A stretch of DNA of 45,655 nt, taken from a virus. The stretch is taken from positions 1-45,655 of IMG/VR virus record IMGVR_UViG_3300009609_000031, one strand, 5' to 3'. Of this stretch, positions 38,777 through 45,655 are shown piece after piece. A program made the position numbers and the translations under genes. The notes beneath the pieces are model-generated. The model saw only the letters and a list, made by a program, of their open reading frames with translations, was not told the DNA's origin and ran no database searches. Each line of letters starts with the position of its first letter. Position 1 is the first letter of the stretch.

Positions 38777-39742
38777 GTGCCATTCACCATACCTGACCAG
38801 GGCGAGGGCGATAGCGACATTCAAAGCATTTTGTTCCAGGAAGACCTGGGAATTCTTGCTGCCGGCATAGCCGGTATCGATTGCGTTCTGTCGGGCGGCG
38901 TGATCACGGGCGGCGCCGACATGACGCCGGCCGTAGAGAAGTGTGCGGTGCTCTCGAATCGCACGATGTTCGCGGTCGCAGCCGCGGACGTTACGATCGG
39001 CACAGCGCACGCGTCGCTGCCGCGCATTGACCTGATCGTCGTGAACAGCTCGGGCGCTCTCCAGGTGCGCGCTGGGACCGCCGCCGCCGCGCCGAAGCCG
39101 CCAGTGCGCAGTACGAATGATGTCGTACTCGCCTTCGTCTACGTTCCTGCGAACGACACGACCATAGGTACGTCGCAGATCATCGACAAGCGGGTATTCC
39201 CACCGTATCCGGTGTGCATCCACCGCGTGACGACGGCGAGAACCGTCAACACCACCTCTTCTGCGATCAGCTTTTGGGCGACGCCGCCGGTGATCCCGAG
39301 CGGGTTATTCGTCGCCACTCGCATCCTGCGCGTGCGGATCGGTGGGAACATTCTGGTCAACTCCGGCACGCCGACGGTGCGTCTGATCGTGTCCTATGGC
39401 GGTTCGACGATGTACTCGTTTATCAGCGCGGCCAGTGTGGCGGACGCCGACCGCTGCGCGTATCACCTTGAGTTCGACATCGTGGCGCAGGCCAACAACG
39501 ATCAGGCGATGGCCGGCAAGTTTATCTGTAGCGATCTCGTTGCTGCTCGACCTACGCCAACGACCGGCATCGGCTCTTGGCAAACGAATACGGCGACGGC
39601 AGAGGGTCCGCCGGCTATCGCGGGATCTGCGGCCGTGGACTCGGACGCAGGAGATAGGACGCTTGACGCGTCGATCACGTTCAGTGTGTCGAACGCGGCG
39701 AACGAGCTTGTAGTGGAGTACGCCACAGTAGAGCTGATGTGA
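38777..39742 (+). CDS. Tail fibre-like protein
   Basis: This 321-aa protein starts at GTG 38777 with GGAGGGG upstream. Residues 1-140 ('CVLSGGVITGGADMTPAVEKCAVLSNRTMFAVAAADVTI', 'LPRIDLIVVNSSGALQVRAGTAAAAPKPPV') have the base-attachment pattern of fibre N-termini. The rest is beta-rich. It precedes the repeat protein at 39744 by 1 nt. Which head or tail vertex it joins cannot be told from sequence. Confidence 0.62.
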   Translation: MPFTIPDQGEGDSDIQSILFQEDLGILAAGIAGIDCVLSGGVITGGADMTPAVEKCAVLSNRTMFAVAAADVTIGTAHASLPRIDLIVVNSSGALQVRAGTAAAAPKPPVRSTNDVVLAFVYVPANDTTIGTSQIIDKRVFPPYPVCIHRVTTARTVNTTSSAISFWATPPVIPSGLFVATRILRVRIGGNILVNSGTPTVRLIVSYGGSTMYSFISAASVADADRCAYHLEFDIVAQANNDQAMAGKFICSDLVAARPTPTTGIGSWQTNTATAEGPPAIAGSAAVDSDAGDRTLDASITFSVSNAANELVVEYATVELM

Positions 39743-39743
39743 C

Positions 39744-41282
39744 ATGGCCACGCTGGTCGTCGGCCATGCAGGGCGGTATGTAGGCCGAGACGTTGTCGGC
39801 GGTCCGACGGTCGTCGTCGAGGTTCCTGAAAGCTCGCTCGCGCTGACTGGCTATGCCCCGACTGTCATAGCAGTCACCACTGCTGCCGTAGTGCAGAGTT
39901 CGTTGCCGACGCGGCTTGGGCCGTTTCTACCGCCGCAGCGTGGGACCGGTAGCGCTAAGCTACCGCCGCCACGGGTTGACGTTCCGCTCGGCTCGCTGAC
40001 GCTGGCGGGATTCTCGCCAACGGTACTCACGCCGCGCGTCGTGGCGGTGCCGACAGGATCACTGCCACTGTCGGCCTTTGCGCCGACCGTGTTGACGCCG
40101 CTGCTGGTCGCGGCTCCGAGTGGCTCGTTGCCGCTCGTCGGGTACGCGCCGACCGTTGCCGTCCCGAAGGTGGTGCAGCCGCCCTCTGGGTCGCTGCCGT
40201 TGGTCGGGTATGCGCCCACGGTCGTAACGTTGCTGACGGTCGCGGTGCCCGTTGGCTCGCTGCCGCTGACCGGCTTCGCACCGGTAGTGCTGACGCCGCG
40301 AGTGGTCGCGCCGCCCTCTGGCAGTCTGCCGCTTGTTGGATACGAGCCCGCAGTCCTTGCGTCGAGCGCTCCGGGAGTCGTTCGCAGCTCGCTGCCTACG
40401 AGGCTCGGTCCGTTCCTGCCGCCACGCAGGGGAACGGGGAGTCAGCAGACGGTTGGGCTGACGTTCAGCGTCACGGTTCCGCTCGGGACTCTGCCGCTCG
40501 CAGGCTTTGCGCCTACGGTGCTAGCGTCCGTCGTCGTAGCGCCGCCGAGTGGATCGCTAGCGCTGACGGGGTACGCGCCGACCGTCTCGGTGTCGCAGAC
40601 GTTGGTGCTGGTAGGTCGACGTCGGCCGGACTTTGGTCCGTTCCGGCGCTTGCTGCGCACTCGAACGGGCTCGACGCGCAACCCGTCGGTTGGCACGACT
40701 ACGGCGGTGCCGAGCGGAACGCTGCCGCTCGCCGGCTTCGCACCGAACGTCTTGGCTTCCACGGTCGTTCAGCCGCCCGCAGGCGCGCTGACGATGATCG
40801 GGTACGCCCCCGGCATACTGTTGCCGAGACGAGTCAGCCCGCCTTCGGGCACGCTGACGCTCGCCGGCTATGCGCCGACCGTGCTCGCTGGCCGTATTGT
40901 CCAGGTGCCGCAAGGTGCCATGCCGCTGGTCGCGTATGCGCCGACCGTCGCTGCGCAGCAGGTCATAGCGGTCCCGTCCGGCACGATTACGCTGCAAGGC
41001 TTCGCGCCGATCGTGCTCATCGGGCAGCGCGTGAGCCCGCCGCTCGCGGTGCTGACGCTGACGGCGTATGCGCCGGTCGTGAGCGTGATAGCGACTGTAG
41101 CCGTGCCAGTGGCGTCATTGGTGCTGGCGGGGTTCGCGCCTGAGTTTGCATCTCTCTCGCCTGCTAGGCCGACGCTCAAGAAGACGCTACGGCTGAGCCG
41201 ATCGAATCGCGTGGACGTGGCAAAACGTAGCAACCGTACGCTGGTCGTGAAGCGGACACATAGGACCGACGATGGAGCTTGA
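39744..41282 (+). CDS. Tandem-repeat protein with sixteen 22-aa units
   Basis: This 512-aa protein is almost entirely sixteen copies of a 22-aa unit with consensus VVxxPSGSLPLxGYAPTVLxP. A spacer with SSLPTRLGPFLPPxRGTGS occurs after units 1 and 7, and a diverged form (RRPDFGPFRRLLRTRTGS) after unit 9. The C-terminus is basic (LKKTLRLSRSNR, KRSNRTLVVKRTHR). No Cys, few charges. The pattern suggests a solenoid or fibrous rod. I do not know a named family. It overlaps the next gene by 11 nt and lies in the fibre cluster, so a virion fibre is the working idea. Confidence 0.82.
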   Translation: MATLVVGHAGRYVGRDVVGGPTVVVEVPESSLALTGYAPTVIAVTTAAVVQSSLPTRLGPFLPPQRGTGSAKLPPPRVDVPLGSLTLAGFSPTVLTPRVVAVPTGSLPLSAFAPTVLTPLLVAAPSGSLPLVGYAPTVAVPKVVQPPSGSLPLVGYAPTVVTLLTVAVPVGSLPLTGFAPVVLTPRVVAPPSGSLPLVGYEPAVLASSAPGVVRSSLPTRLGPFLPPRRGTGSQQTVGLTFSVTVPLGTLPLAGFAPTVLASVVVAPPSGSLALTGYAPTVSVSQTLVLVGRRRPDFGPFRRLLRTRTGSTRNPSVGTTTAVPSGTLPLAGFAPNVLASTVVQPPAGALTMIGYAPGILLPRRVSPPSGTLTLAGYAPTVLAGRIVQVPQGAMPLVAYAPTVAAQQVIAVPSGTITLQGFAPIVLIGQRVSPPLAVLTLTAYAPVVSVIATVAVPVASLVLAGFAPEFASLSPARPTLKKTLRLSRSNRVDVAKRSNRTLVVKRTHRTDDGA

Positions 41283-41733
41283 CCCGAAAGACCCGAACGT
41301 CGCAGCCACGTACACGATCGACTGGCACGACGAGCTCGTGCTCGAGGCGTTGCGAGAACACGCGTTCACTGCCGGAGCGTTTGTGCAGGCTCAACGGGAC
41401 ACGGGCTTCTACTACGAATGCACCACGGCAGGCAGAACGGCGACGAACTATCCGCGTACGTGGCCTAGGGCAGCAGGCGAGACGGTCCTCGACGGCTCTG
41501 TCGTGTGGACGTGTCGACATCCGAGCACGGCAACTGTTGCGCTGGTGTCGAGTGTCGTGTGGACGGTGCCGACCGGTATCACGAAGGACTCGCAGTCCGA
41601 GAGTGGAGCACTGGCGAATATCGTGCTATCCGGCGGTACGGATGGCGTCGACTACGAGATCTTGTGCCGCATGACCCCGACGATCGGCTCGGTCATGGAG
41701 AAGACGATCACCGTGCAGGTGCGGGCGCAGTGA
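41272..41733 (+). CDS. Small beta-rich virion protein
   Basis: This 153-aa protein begins 'ELDPKDPNVAATYTIDWHDEL' and ends 'VWTVPTGITKDSQSESGALANIVLSGGTDGVDYEILCRM', a pattern I recall from late phage genes whose products resemble an Ig-like fold. It overlaps the repeat protein at its start and the gpZ-like gene at its end. Probably structural. Exact role unknown. Confidence 0.65.
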   Translation: MELDPKDPNVAATYTIDWHDELVLEALREHAFTAGAFVQAQRDTGFYYECTTAGRTATNYPRTWPRAAGETVLDGSVVWTCRHPSTATVALVSSVVWTVPTGITKDSQSESGALANIVLSGGTDGVDYEILCRMTPTIGSVMEKTITVQVRAQ

Positions 41734-42347
41734 TCAACATCAGCGTCAAGGCCGACGTGCGGCAGGCGCAACGCTACCTCACGAGGTTGCGAAAAGACGG
41801 CGTGAAGATGGCTGCAGCTCGAGCCATCAACGACACGCTGATCACGGTGCGTGCCGAAGGGGCACGGATGATCAAGGCCGACCACTCGGCGCTGAAGATC
41901 GGCGACATCAAAGAGAACATCCGCATGAAGCGGGCGTTCAAGTACAACCTCGTAGGCTCGGTTTCCATGTCGGGTCGCCCGCAGACGCTGTTGCTGTTTG
42001 CGCCTGCAGGGGGTGAGGGGCATCGACGTACCAAGGGCCCACGAGGCCAGACGATCCTGGTCCGCACACGCAAGCCGATCACCGCAGTGATCGGTAAGCA
42101 GCGTGCGGTGATGCAGCTGCAGGGACGCAAGGCGTTCCGTGTGCTGGCATACGGCAACGAGATCTTCGTGCGGCGCCATGGGAAGGGGCGGCAGATACGA
42201 CGCTTGCGCGGCCCCTCGCTGCCCGGTGTGTTCAGGGCCAAGGGTGGGCCGATGCAGGCCATTGCTGCTCGGCGCTGGAAGCAAGCGTTCAAGAGCCGCT
42301 TGCAGTACGAGATCGAGCTCGCGGTAAAGGGCAGCGCCGCGCAGTGA
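41730..42347 (+). CDS. Minor tail protein Z-like (gpZ)
   Basis: GTG 41730 overlaps the previous stop (GTGA), giving 205 aa. The basic, helical N-terminus ('RQAQRYLTRLRKDGVKMAAARAINDTLITVRAEGARMIK') and 'LRGPSLPGVF' are typical of lambda gpZ/prophage minor tail protein Z, which completes the tail before joining to the head. In lambda, gpZ lies with the head-tail genes. Here it is at the far end of the linear map, just left of cos, separated from the main tail module by the early region. Confidence 0.76.
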   Translation: MINISVKADVRQAQRYLTRLRKDGVKMAAARAINDTLITVRAEGARMIKADHSALKIGDIKENIRMKRAFKYNLVGSVSMSGRPQTLLLFAPAGGEGHRRTKGPRGQTILVRTRKPITAVIGKQRAVMQLQGRKAFRVLAYGNEIFVRRHGKGRQIRRLRGPSLPGVFRAKGGPMQAIAARRWKQAFKSRLQYEIELAVKGSAAQ

Positions 42348-42378
42348 AGACGGTCAAGGCTGTCGACGCATGGCATCA

Positions 42379-42450
42379 CGGGTCCTTCCAGGCCGGCCCC
42401 ACCCCCCGCGGCACCGCGTGCGGCGGTTTTCGACAGTTTTCCGGGCCTCT
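42379..42450 (+). other. Predicted cos site
   Basis: The 72 nt between the gpZ-like gene and the small terminase repeat the order of lambda's cos region as I recall it: CGGGTCCTTCC at 42379-42389, then a GC-rich centre with the near-perfect dyad CGCGG-CA-CCGCG (42407-42418), then GGCGGTTTTCG (42422-42432) and TTTTCCGG (42437-42444). In lambda, a GGGTCCTTTCC element lies left of the nick, and GGTTTTCG and TTTTCCGG lie right. The staggered cut probably falls within 42402-42420. Position before terminase supports it. Confidence 0.7.
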
Positions 42451-42510
42451 AAGTGTGTGACGAATCAAGCACTTACGAGTCCATTGTGCTCCCAGTTTTG
42501 GAACGAATAG

Positions 42511-43308
42511 GTGAGCAAGGACCAGGACGAAATGTTCCCGGGCGGGCACGTCGTCAGCATGGACGACGGCGGAATCGTCGCATCGCTCTCCGCATGGGCC
42601 CGTGAATTCGGTGTGCACTACGAGACGGTGCGCCGCGGCCTGATGGAACGTGGTGCGAAGCCCGTCGGCAAGCACCGCGGCCACGATCAGTTTCTCTGCC
42701 GCGACGTTGTCGCAGCATTGTCCGGATCCGCAACGGCCGTCGATCCCGAGAAGCTGTCGCCGTTCAATCGCCGCGCGTGGTACCAGGCCGAGCTCGATCA
42801 ACTCAAGCTGCAGCAGAACCGCGGCGAGCTCATCCCGCGCCTGGAGGTTGAGCAGGAGCTCGCGTCGGTGCTGAAGATCATGAGCGAGGTGTTCGACACC
42901 TTGCCCGACATCGTTGAGCGTGACGCCGGGGCGACGCCGGCGCAGCTCGCAAGGCTCGAGCAGGCGCTCGATCGCGCGCGCGAGGAGATGCACGCGCGGC
43001 TCACGGAGCAGACGGCCGAGGAGCAAGCGGCGGCGCCGACCGGTACGCCACCGCAGAAGCCGGCGGCCGCGCCGCGCGCGGCCGCCTCGAGCGGCGCGCT
43101 GGACGCCGCCGGCGCGTACCTTAGCGAAGCGCTCGGCGCGGGCCCGCGGCTCGCCGCCGAGCTCATCGCGGAGTCGGCCGCGCGGCACATATCGGAGACG
43201 TCGCTGCGCCGCGCGAAGGCGAAGCTCGGGATCCTCGCGCGGCGCGCGGGAAAAGGCTGGGAATGGCTCGTCGCCGATCAAAACGTTCAAGACGGTCAGG
43301 CGAGCTGA
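42511..43308 (+). CDS. Terminase small subunit with extra C-terminal winged helix
   Basis: This 265-aa protein starts at GTG 42511. Residues 20-65 form the Nu1/DUF1441-type HTH ('IVASLSAWAREFGVHYETVRRGLMERGAKPV'), followed by the helical segment 'FNRRAWYQAELDQLKLQQNRGELIPRLEVEQELASVLKIM'. Residues 160-205 are Ala/Pro-rich linker. Residues 205-260 hold a second winged-helix-like unit ('HISETSLRRAKAKLGILARRAGKGWEWLVAD') like that found at the C-terminus of primases and RepA proteins. The first HTH should bind cos. The second is unusual for this family. Confidence 0.8.
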   Translation: MSKDQDEMFPGGHVVSMDDGGIVASLSAWAREFGVHYETVRRGLMERGAKPVGKHRGHDQFLCRDVVAALSGSATAVDPEKLSPFNRRAWYQAELDQLKLQQNRGELIPRLEVEQELASVLKIMSEVFDTLPDIVERDAGATPAQLARLEQALDRAREEMHARLTEQTAEEQAAAPTGTPPQKPAAAPRAAASSGALDAAGAYLSEALGAGPRLAAELIAESAARHISETSLRRAKAKLGILARRAGKGWEWLVADQNVQDGQAS

Positions 43309-43337
43309 CTGCCTTGGCAGCCTTCGAGACGACCTGA

Positions 43338-45395
43338 GTGTTCAGCGCACCGTTCGCCCGCGCGCGTGAAGTGACGCGCGGTGTCGCCGAGCTCGTGCGC
43401 CCGCCGCGACGTATGAAGCCGAGCGAGGCCGCGGCCGCGTACCTGCGCAACGAGAAGGGCGCCTGGTCCGCGGATCTCGCGCCGATGATGCTCGAGCCAC
43501 TCGATCTCCTCGGCGGGCGCGACTACACCGGCATCGTGTTCGTCGGCCCGCAGCGGACCGGCAAGACCTTCAGCCTAATCCACGCGGGCGTGACGTACAT
43601 CGTGACGTGCGCGCCCGGGGACACGCTGATCACGCAGATGTCGCAGGACACGGCCCGCGACTTCTCGCGCATGGAAGTTGATCGCGTGATTCGGCACAGC
43701 CCGGCGCTCGACGAGCGGCTGTCGCCACGAGCTCGCGACGACAACACGTTCGACAAGTTCTTCCGCTCCGGCATGGTGCTGAAGATCGGCTGGCCGGCGA
43801 TCAGCCAGCTCTCGAGCAAGACGATGAAGTACGTCTTGATGACCGACTACGACCGGCCGGAGAACCGGGACAACGTAGGCGGCGAGGGCACGATGTGGGA
43901 CCTCGGGCATAAGCGCGTGCAGACGTACATGAGCCGCGGTAAGTGCCTCGCCGAGAGCTCGCCCGGCGATCCCTACGACGACCCGCGGTGGATGCCGCGC
44001 ACACCGCATGAAGCGCCGCCGGCGCTCGGGATCCTCGAGCTGTACAACCGCGGCACCCGCGCACGCTGGTATTGGCGCTGCCTGCACTGCCGGGCATTCT
44101 GGGAGCCGAAGCCGGGCGTCGCGGTGTTCGGGGTGCCTGACCACGACGAAGTCGAGAAGCTCGTCGTCGCCGAGGACCCGATGACGCTGGCGGCACGCTT
44201 CGCGCACGCGGTCTGCCCACACTGCGGCGCACTTCACGACATGGAACAGCGCCGTGAGCTCAACAGCTCCGGCCGCTGGGTCCACGAAGGGCAGACGATC
44301 GACGAGCACGGTAACGTCAGCGGCGATCGCCGCGAGACGCCCTATGCGAGCTTTTGGCTAGGTGGTGCTGCGGCGCCGTATCAGCGCTGGGACGGGCTGC
44401 TCTATCAGTACTTCCAGGCTGTGCTCACGTACGTCCGCACCGGCGACGAGAAGCCGCTCCAGACGACCACGAGCTCGGATCAGGGCGCGGCCTATCTGCC
44501 GCGCGCGGCCGGCAAGCGTCGGACCCCGGAGGAGCTCGTGAGTCGACTCGAAGAGTGGGAGCGCGGCGTGGTACCAGACGGCGTGCGGTTCCTGACCGCC
44601 GCGGTCGACGTGCAGGCGCACCGATTCGTCGTACAGGTGCACGGCTGGGGTGTCGGGCTCGAGTCCTGGCTAGTCGACCGATTCACGATCACGGCGAGCC
44701 ACCGGCCCGAAGGGGATCGCTTCGCGGGTGTCGATCCGGCGGCGTACGCCGAAGACTGGAACGTGCTGATCGAGCAAGTCATCGAGCGCAGTTACCGCGC
44801 CGGCGAGAGGGATCTCAAGCCGCTCGTTGTGTTCTGCGACTCCGGTGGCCGCGAAGGAGTCACCGACAAAGCGTACGAGTTCTGGCGCGTGATGCGGGCG
44901 AGAAGGCTCGGTAAGCGGTTCATGCTCGTGAAGGGCGTCGGCAACTTGAACGCGCCGCGCGTGCAGCAGACGTGGCCGGACGCTCGAGCGAGGAAGGACC
45001 GCAAAGCCGGTCGCGGCGACGTGCCGGTCTGGTTGCTCAACGTGAACGTGCTCAAAGACGGTGTCTACGGAGATCTCGCTCGCGATGTGCCTGGTCCGGG
45101 CTACGTCCACCTTCCGCAGTGGGTCGATCAGGACTACTTCAACGAGCTCACGGCGGAGACGCGGACGGCAAAGGGATGGGAGCGAACGAATGCGCACTCG
45201 CCGAACGAGGCCTTCGACTTGCATGCCTACAACCGCGCCGCGTGCATCGTGCTACAGGCCGAGGCGATCAACTGGCAGGCGCCTCCGGAGTGGGCGGCGG
45301 CTTTTACCGATCGAGCGAAAGCAGCCGAGGCGCGTGAGACAACGAGACAGCAACGCGCTGCAACTCCGCCGCGCAACTGGGTGACGCAATGGTGA
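43338..45395 (+). CDS. Terminase large subunit (GpA family)
   Basis: This 685-aa protein starts at GTG 43338, 29 nt after the small subunit stop. Residues 70-78 hold the Walker A-type loop (GPQRTGKTF), and residues 165-180 'YVLMTDYDRPENRDNVGG' are a GpA-type signature. A zinc-like pair of CxxC motifs follows (CLHCRAFWEP, CPHCGALHD). The nuclease domain begins at 'LTAAVDVQAHRFVVQVHGWG' and continues to 'LVVFCDSGGREG'. Length matches GpA terminases (about 640-690 aa). It cuts cos and drives packaging through the portal. Confidence 0.92.
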   Translation: MFSAPFARAREVTRGVAELVRPPRRMKPSEAAAAYLRNEKGAWSADLAPMMLEPLDLLGGRDYTGIVFVGPQRTGKTFSLIHAGVTYIVTCAPGDTLITQMSQDTARDFSRMEVDRVIRHSPALDERLSPRARDDNTFDKFFRSGMVLKIGWPAISQLSSKTMKYVLMTDYDRPENRDNVGGEGTMWDLGHKRVQTYMSRGKCLAESSPGDPYDDPRWMPRTPHEAPPALGILELYNRGTRARWYWRCLHCRAFWEPKPGVAVFGVPDHDEVEKLVVAEDPMTLAARFAHAVCPHCGALHDMEQRRELNSSGRWVHEGQTIDEHGNVSGDRRETPYASFWLGGAAAPYQRWDGLLYQYFQAVLTYVRTGDEKPLQTTTSSDQGAAYLPRAAGKRRTPEELVSRLEEWERGVVPDGVRFLTAAVDVQAHRFVVQVHGWGVGLESWLVDRFTITASHRPEGDRFAGVDPAAYAEDWNVLIEQVIERSYRAGERDLKPLVVFCDSGGREGVTDKAYEFWRVMRARRLGKRFMLVKGVGNLNAPRVQQTWPDARARKDRKAGRGDVPVWLLNVNVLKDGVYGDLARDVPGPGYVHLPQWVDQDYFNELTAETRTAKGWERTNAHSPNEAFDLHAYNRAACIVLQAEAINWQAPPEWAAAFTDRAKAAEARETTRQQRAATPPRNWVTQW

Positions 45396-45399
45396 ACCG

Positions 45400-45655
45400 T
45401 TGAACATTCCGCTGACGCTCACCGCCGGGGATCGCTGGGCGTGGACAGACTCGTTGTCCGACCACCCAGCGACGTTATGGACGCTGACGTACTACTTCCG
45501 CGGGCCATCGACGCTCGCGGGTGCAGTTGGTAGCCCGAGCGGGTCCGATCATGTCGTTACGGTTGCAGCGGCGACGACAGCGGATCTGAAGTCAGGTGCG
45601 TACGACTGGCAGGCGCGCGTTGCGTTGATTGCGACACCGACCACGGTCGAGACGC
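45400..45655 (+). CDS. gpW-like head-tail joining protein, 5' part (continues at base 1)
   Basis: The frame starts at TTG 45400, 4 nt after the large terminase stop, reading (M)NIPLTLTAGDRWAWTDSLS, and runs off the contig end. Bases 45533-45655 are the second copy of bases 1-123, so on the circle the gene continues to 392 (174 aa in total). No ATG or GTG was seen nearby in frame before the conserved-looking start. Confidence 0.7.
   Translation, partial: MNIPLTLTAGDRWAWTDSLSDHPATLWTLTYYFRGPSTLAGAVGSPSGSDHVVTVAAATTADLKSGAYDWQARVALIATPTTVET
45533..45655. repeat. Terminal direct repeat (right copy), circular closure
   Basis: Exact copy of 1-123. See the left copy. It should be counted once when the genome is treated as a circle. 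Confidence 0.95.

Noticed and set aside
39744-41282. DNA tandem repeat or CRISPR-like structure
   Set aside because: The repetition is at protein level (66-nt units, diverged at DNA level) within one open frame.

Overview
The window is a complete temperate siphovirus (lambda-like) genome in circular form. Bases 1-123 are repeated exactly at 45533-45655, so the unit genome is 45,532 bp and one gene is cut by the contig ends. The DNA is GC-rich throughout. The attP core at 19587-19635 is the 3' half of a tRNA-Gly(GCC) that matches, from memory, the gammaproteobacterial (E. coli/Pseudomonas type) tRNA, so the host is probably a high-GC gammaproteobacterium.

Layout, read from the predicted cos site (42379-42450): small and large terminase, a gpW-like protein spanning the contig ends, portal, fused prohead protease/capsid, head-tail connectors, tail terminator, tail tube, G/GT chaperones with a frameshift, tape measure, tail hub and tail spikes or fibres (42511-45655 and 1-16447). 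The lysis block follows (16444-18364). Next come three small leftward genes, including a J-domain protein, then attP with arm-type repeats (19484-19691). One long leftward operon (29502 to 19644) carries, in transcription order: a DGR target gene, avd, a reverse transcriptase with the template repeat inside its reading frame, a small membrane protein, a second DGR target gene, a ParB-like protein, a Gp37-like protein, a MarR-like regulator, a HerA-like ATPase, a DUF3850 protein, an excisionase-like protein, integrase and a small HTH protein. The immunity region (29503-30757) has a lambda-like plan: left operators, a secreted protein in the rexAB position, a repressor, right operators, and a Cro-like gene. 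Rightward early genes follow: CII-like, a metallopeptidase, an O-like initiator with internal iterons, a split ParB-type gene, a VRR-NUC nuclease, and a possible late regulator. After two terminators there is a second structural cluster (34995-42347) of fibre and decoration-type proteins ending in a gpZ-like tail protein next to cos.

The main finding is a complete diversity-generating retroelement (DGR). A 105-nt template repeat (TR, 28469-28573) has two variable copies, VR1 (26662-26766) and VR2 (29089-29193), at the 3' ends of two paralogous DUF1566-type genes. VR1 differs from the TR at 13 positions and VR2 at 12. All 25 differences fall on coding-strand adenines, and no other base changes. 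Two features are unusual. The TR is translated as the N-terminus of the RT. The operon promoter (TTGACC-17-TATATT) is covered by operators of the form TATAGG-N5-CCTATA that also occur at the repressor/cro promoter, which would place the retroelement under the lysis-lysogeny switch.

Base counts and alignments were done by eye. Family names come from motif recognition, without database searches.
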